This document shows, piece after piece, positions 45,182 through 48,613 of a stretch of 48,613 nt of DNA. The notes below the pieces were generated by a model, which made no database searches, had not been told where the DNA came from, and saw only the letters and a program-made list of their open reading frames with translations. The stretch comes from Scenedesmus sp. ARA3 (taxonomy: Eukaryota; Chlorophyta; Chlorophyceae; Sphaeropleales; Scenedesmaceae), in NCBI GenBank assembly GCA_004335835.1, contig RWJK01001668.1, forward strand, positions 10,961 through 59,573. Direction: 5' to 3'. How positions within the stretch are numbered: the stretch's first letter is position 1; every line of letters begins with the position of its first letter. The position numbers and the translations under genes are program-made.

Positions 45182-46009
45182 CCTCAGGTATGCAATGCTC
45201 CTACCTCACTCCACAGCAGCGGCGCTGCTGCTTGTGCTCCTTGCTGCGCGCCATAGCGAGCCATGCGCACCACTGGCTGCCCATGATCATTTGCAGACGC
45301 TTTAACTATCTTATGCACAGTTATCAGCGCTGCCAGCCACACGGCAGCGATCAATCTCATTCTGCTGACACCAATGCTGCACGCCCGTGCTGCTACATGT
45401 TGTGATTTGAAGCCTGCATGCCGATTTTTGAATTCTTAATCAAACAGTGAATCTGGTCACCTTCTGCGACGTTCGTTGCAGCCCTTGCATCGGTTGCAAC
45501 TGCCAAAGACCTAGACCAGTGCACGCGCGTGACGTCTGCTACGCCTCCCGTATCCGTGCAAACAAGATCTCGCAATCGGTTTTTTTTTTGCATTGAAGCT
45601 AGTGGCACTTCATTCAGGTGCTGCTTTCAGGTCCTCTAGTGCCTGAGTAGGAACATTGGCATGTCTAACAGCATACAGGACAGGGGCCCCTGTAGAACAG
45701 CCCAGCACTGGGGCTGCATACAGTCAACATCTTGTAGAGTAACAAATAGGTCCAGCGCACCCCTGAAAACAACCGCTGAGGTTGGCAAATGACAAGCATA
45801 AACAGCAGTACGAGGCCATATGACAGCCTGAGCACTGGAAGCCCAGGCAGGCATTTGCCATTCAGCAAGCTTCTGCCTGCCTTGTCAAGATGCAGGCCCG
45901 CTGCAAAGCAGCACCTGACGCAAGCATGCACAGCCCAAACTCCATGTTAACAGCCCAGGCTGACACGCTGGGACATGATGTGCCCAGCACCAACCATTTG
46001 ATCACCGCG
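45182..46009. other. intergenic interval between HRD3-like and PDK-like genes
   Basis: Expected to hold the HRD3-like promoter or missing first exon and the kinase 3' UTR. On the minus strand an in-phase stretch MARYGAQQGAQAAAPLLWSE lies just upstream of 45181, but the implied intron would be only about 29 nt, so I did not join it. An A/T run lies at about 45580-45590. Confidence 0.4.
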
Positions 46010-46060
46010 CCGCAGCGCCTCAGAATGTGAAGCCGCGCTTTGGCAGGCGGATCGGGGCAC
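46010..46060 (-). repeat. copy of the kinase gene's last coding bases, stop and 3' UTR
   Basis: The segment coding IRLPKHGFTF with the TGA and about 20 nt of 3' UTR recurs about 113 nt downstream of the true stop (46133). Confidence 0.85.
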
Positions 46061-46132
46061 ACACACAGGTCCGCCGCCACGACAAACAGCCACCATCAAC
46101 AGTCCATTGCTTGATCGCCCCGGAGCGGCGCC

Positions 46133-48001
46133 TCAGAATGTGAAGCCGTGCTTTGGCAGGCGGATCGTCACGCTGGTGTGCCGCCGCCAGCTGTCAGTCT
46201 CCCACTCAATGCCGCCCCCCATGAAGTGTGCATACACGCGAGACATGGGCACGCCCACACCAATGCCTTGGAAGGGACTGCCGTGGTTGCGCGAGTAGCC
46301 GTAGCTGCAGCGCATATAAGTGTTTACAGCAGCACGGCAGCACACAGAAAACACAGTGTTGTCATACTGCTGGGTGAATGTGATGGCTGCACATCATGTG
46401 AGGCACACGCCGATACTTATATCTGGGAGGGCATGCGCAGCAGAGCACTGTGTCAGCATCATATATGCGGCAGCATGTGACGCACATGTGTAACAGCATG
46501 CCTGCAGAGCATGACCGTCATCCAGAACTGTGACAACCGTGCTCTGCAGTGAGATGTCCTCCCCGCTTGCTGCTGCCGTTTTGCAGCAGCTGTTTGCCGA
46601 GCTGCAGCTCACTGCTGCTGCAGCATCACCCACAGCGTGTTTGTCGCCCTGTTGTTGCTCCAGAAGTAGTCGTACATGTGTGCAGCCTGATCTGCAGGAA
46701 TGCCGTTGCCCTTGTCAGTAACAACGATCTCAATCTGGCTGCCGCTGCTGCTGCTGCCGCCGCTGCTGCTGCTGCTGCCGGTTGTGCTGTCGCCTGGTAT
46801 TTCCTGCATCTCCACCAACACCGGCTGCGCGTCATCAACCTCCCAAGCACCGTAGCGGCTGACAACAGCCTGCACAGCAGCAGCGCAATGTTTGTTATTG
46901 AGAGAAATGTTTGTGATGACAATGATCTGCACAAGCACTGGCTGCGCATCATCAACCTCCCAGGCGCCGTAGCGGCTGACAACAGCCTGCACAGCAGCAG
47001 CGCATCACATCATGCGTTATGTCATGACACATGCTGTGCTGATATCTTTTATTAGATTTCAACTGACCTCATAGGGGGGTGCAACACCAGACATGCTCAC
47101 ACACCGTGGCAGGGCAAATGTTTCAAATCAATGCACATGCACTACGTTTCAGCATCACGTGTACTCCATTGCCAAAATGCCTGCCAAGGTTACACGCACC
47201 TGCATGGCGTTTTTGAGCACTTCAGTCAGCAGGAACTCCACGTATGGCACCACCAGCGTAGCTGTGAGCCCCTCCCCGCCCACAAACTGCACGTCAGGCG
47301 CTGCGCTGTTCTTCTCCACACAGAACGCCCTGCGGCAGCAGCAGCAGCAGCAGCAGCGCAGCAGCAGCAGTGCCAGCATCAGCAGCATCAGCAGCACGAT
47401 GACGCAGTTGCAGCAGCGCTACAGTTGGCTGCATGTGGGTTTGGTGATTAAAAGACACACCTCGTGCTGCGGATTATAGTGTGCTGGCAGCAGGCTGGCG
47501 GTCAGTAGAAAAGCAGCACCCCCAGCATTAGAACTTCATATTGATGCTTCCTACACAGCCTCGCTGCAGGAACTGACACGCATACGGCACGGCAGGCAAA
47601 ACACAGGGGAGCAGAGGAGCGATGGGACAGCGATTTCACATGTAATAAGCGAGCTGTCATATGTCTCACCGGCAATCCTCGGCCACCAGCTTTGTCAGGT
47701 CCAGTACTCGGGCCTGCCGCCGCACCAGGCTCACTGCTGTGGCTGCTGACCCCGCCAGCTGCTGGTGTGGCGGCGTGTACACCTGCTTAGGGTTTGTGGA
47801 CTTGTGCCCTGGCTCATGGTAATGCAGCACCGCGTTGGGGTTCGGGTTGCTGCTGCTGCTGCTGCTGCTGCTGGCTTGCAGTGCTGCGAGTGCTGCTGAA
47901 TGCTGAGTCAGCATGACGCGTGTTGACAGCAAGTACCAGTGGCACAGGTCCAGCATGCGGTTTAGCCACCGCACCTGGGGTTGAGGGTTTCGCGATGCAG
48001 G

Positions 48002-48042
<41 letters not shown>

Positions 48043-48389
48043 CCAGCAGCAGTGGGAGGTATTCAGCAGTGTTGCACGTTGGCCATGCGAGGAGTGTTGT
48101 GGATAAGGACAGCTGCGCATTGTCACATCCGCTGCTGCTCGTAGTGTAGGAGCGTGCGTCAACAGCGAGCTCTGCTAGCCGCTAGCAGGAGGCTCCTCAC
48201 TCCACCAACATCCAAGACTAGCAACCAAGCAGGCAAGGCTGCAAAACCCCACCTGCTGGGCGTTGTCCCACCAGCCCCTGCCCTCTGTCAGCGCCTGCGC
48301 ATTCACTGTGAGCTTGCCCACCTCCACCTCAAGGTGCTCCCTGAAGGTGGCCAGGTGTGACTCAAAGTGGCGCAGCCCAGCCAGGTCAT
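46133..48389 (-). CDS. mitochondrial PDK/BCKDK-family protein kinase, 3' exons (partial)
   Basis: Exons: 48253-48389, 47670-47974, 47200-47329, 46613-46869, 46133-46304; all GT-AG with matching phase; earlier exons lie beyond the window. The family regulates pyruvate or branched-chain 2-oxoacid dehydrogenase by phosphorylating E1-alpha, using a GHKL ATP fold. Seen in order: four-helix-domain sequence RWLNRMLDLCHWYLLSTRVM with TQHSAAL, the N-box FLLTEVLKNAMQA, the G1 box VTDKGNGIP, and the G2 box GIGVGVPMSRVYAHFMGG, then a final beta segment ending TIRLPKHGFTF. The Gly-rich G2 box has GIGVGVP where animal and plant PDKs usually have GFGYGLP. Poly-Ser inserts interrupt exons 2 and 4. Whether it acts on PDH or BCKDH cannot be told. 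Confidence 0.9.
46925..46986 (-). repeat. acceptor-side copy of kinase exon 4 start
   Basis: Copy of the exon start coding AVVSRYGAWEVDDAQPVLV (true boundary 46869), 117 nt upstream, with the same CTGTGCAG acceptor. It is about 60 nt long and about 90% alike by eye. Confidence 0.9.
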
Positions 48390-48479
48390 CTGCGGCAACG
48401 GATAAAAATCAACATTGTTATGACAGTGCTGGTGTAACCAAATGTCAACGCATAGCTGTGGGGACAAGTGGCAGGTCTC

Positions 48480-48537
48480 AGGTGCTCCCTGAAGGTGGCC
48501 AGGTGCGACTCAAAGTGGAGCAGCCCTGCCAGGTCGT
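48480..48537 (-). repeat. acceptor-side copy of the first visible kinase exon
   Basis: Copy of the exon start coding DDLAGLRHFESHLATFREHL (true boundary 48389), 148 nt upstream, with a CCGCAG acceptor. It stops after about 58 nt. Confidence 0.88.
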
Positions 48538-48613
48538 CTGCGGCAGTGCAAACAAAGTAACACTGTTATGATAGTATATTTGTAACCAAAGAAAATCAAG
48601 TGTTTATGTCAGG

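Noticed and set aside
10702..48540. CRISPR-like array explanation for the regularly spaced copies
   Set aside because: Copies are diverged, coding-derived, tied to exon edges of different genes and set in eukaryotic introns; there are no short constant repeats with unique spacers.

Overview
The window looks like nuclear DNA of a chlorophyte green alga, probably Chlorophyceae (Scenedesmus or Chlamydomonas relatives). The evidence is many short GT-AG introns with GTGAGT/GTGCGT-type donors, heavy GCA/CAG/CTG triplet runs giving poly-Ala, poly-Gln and poly-Ser tracts, a plant-type AZG purine transporter, and TGTAA poly(A)-like signals. This assignment is inference; no marker gene is present. I rebuilt exon chains by hand, requiring GT-AG ends, matching phase at each junction and continuity with the protein family.

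Layout from left to right. 1-253 (-): unidentified ORF running off the edge, with unusual codon choice. 292-2885 (+): terminal exon of a NEK-type protein kinase. 4976-5464 (-): small two-exon gene with an ENT-like pattern. 7095-9354 (-): leucine-rich-repeat protein. 10702-20083 (-): complete 19-exon AZG-type purine permease. 20843-23632 (-): three-exon fucosyltransferase-like glycosyltransferase. 24965-27621 (-): six-exon 3',5'-cyclic-nucleotide phosphodiesterase. 30886-32914 (-): five-exon VPS55 endosomal sorting protein, divergent from 33466-35759 (+), a five-exon NDUFS4 subunit of mitochondrial complex I. 36883-45181 (-): ten-exon Sel1-repeat membrane protein of HRD3/SEL1L type (ER-associated degradation). 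46133-48389 (-): five 3' exons of a mitochondrial PDK/BCKDK-family kinase, cut by the right edge. The genes are unrelated housekeeping functions, not an operon or pathway cluster.

The most striking feature runs through nearly all the intron-bearing genes. Introns carry tandem partial copies of the neighbouring exon end, always including the exon-intron boundary. Copies of an exon's start plus its acceptor lie upstream of the true exon; copies of an exon's end plus its donor lie downstream. Spacing is usually about 100-125 bp or about 225-250 bp, with 1-4 decaying copies per site. I find about twenty such sites. Most copies keep only one splice site ('half exons'), but one AZG copy is a complete in-frame 93-nt exon and one HRD3 copy is a possible poison exon. 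In the glycosyltransferase a similar process stayed inside the reading frame and made a protein repeat. Other repeats include a 181-bp tandem array, a GC-rich hairpin-like repeat family, and uninterrupted CAG/CTG runs of up to about 31 units.
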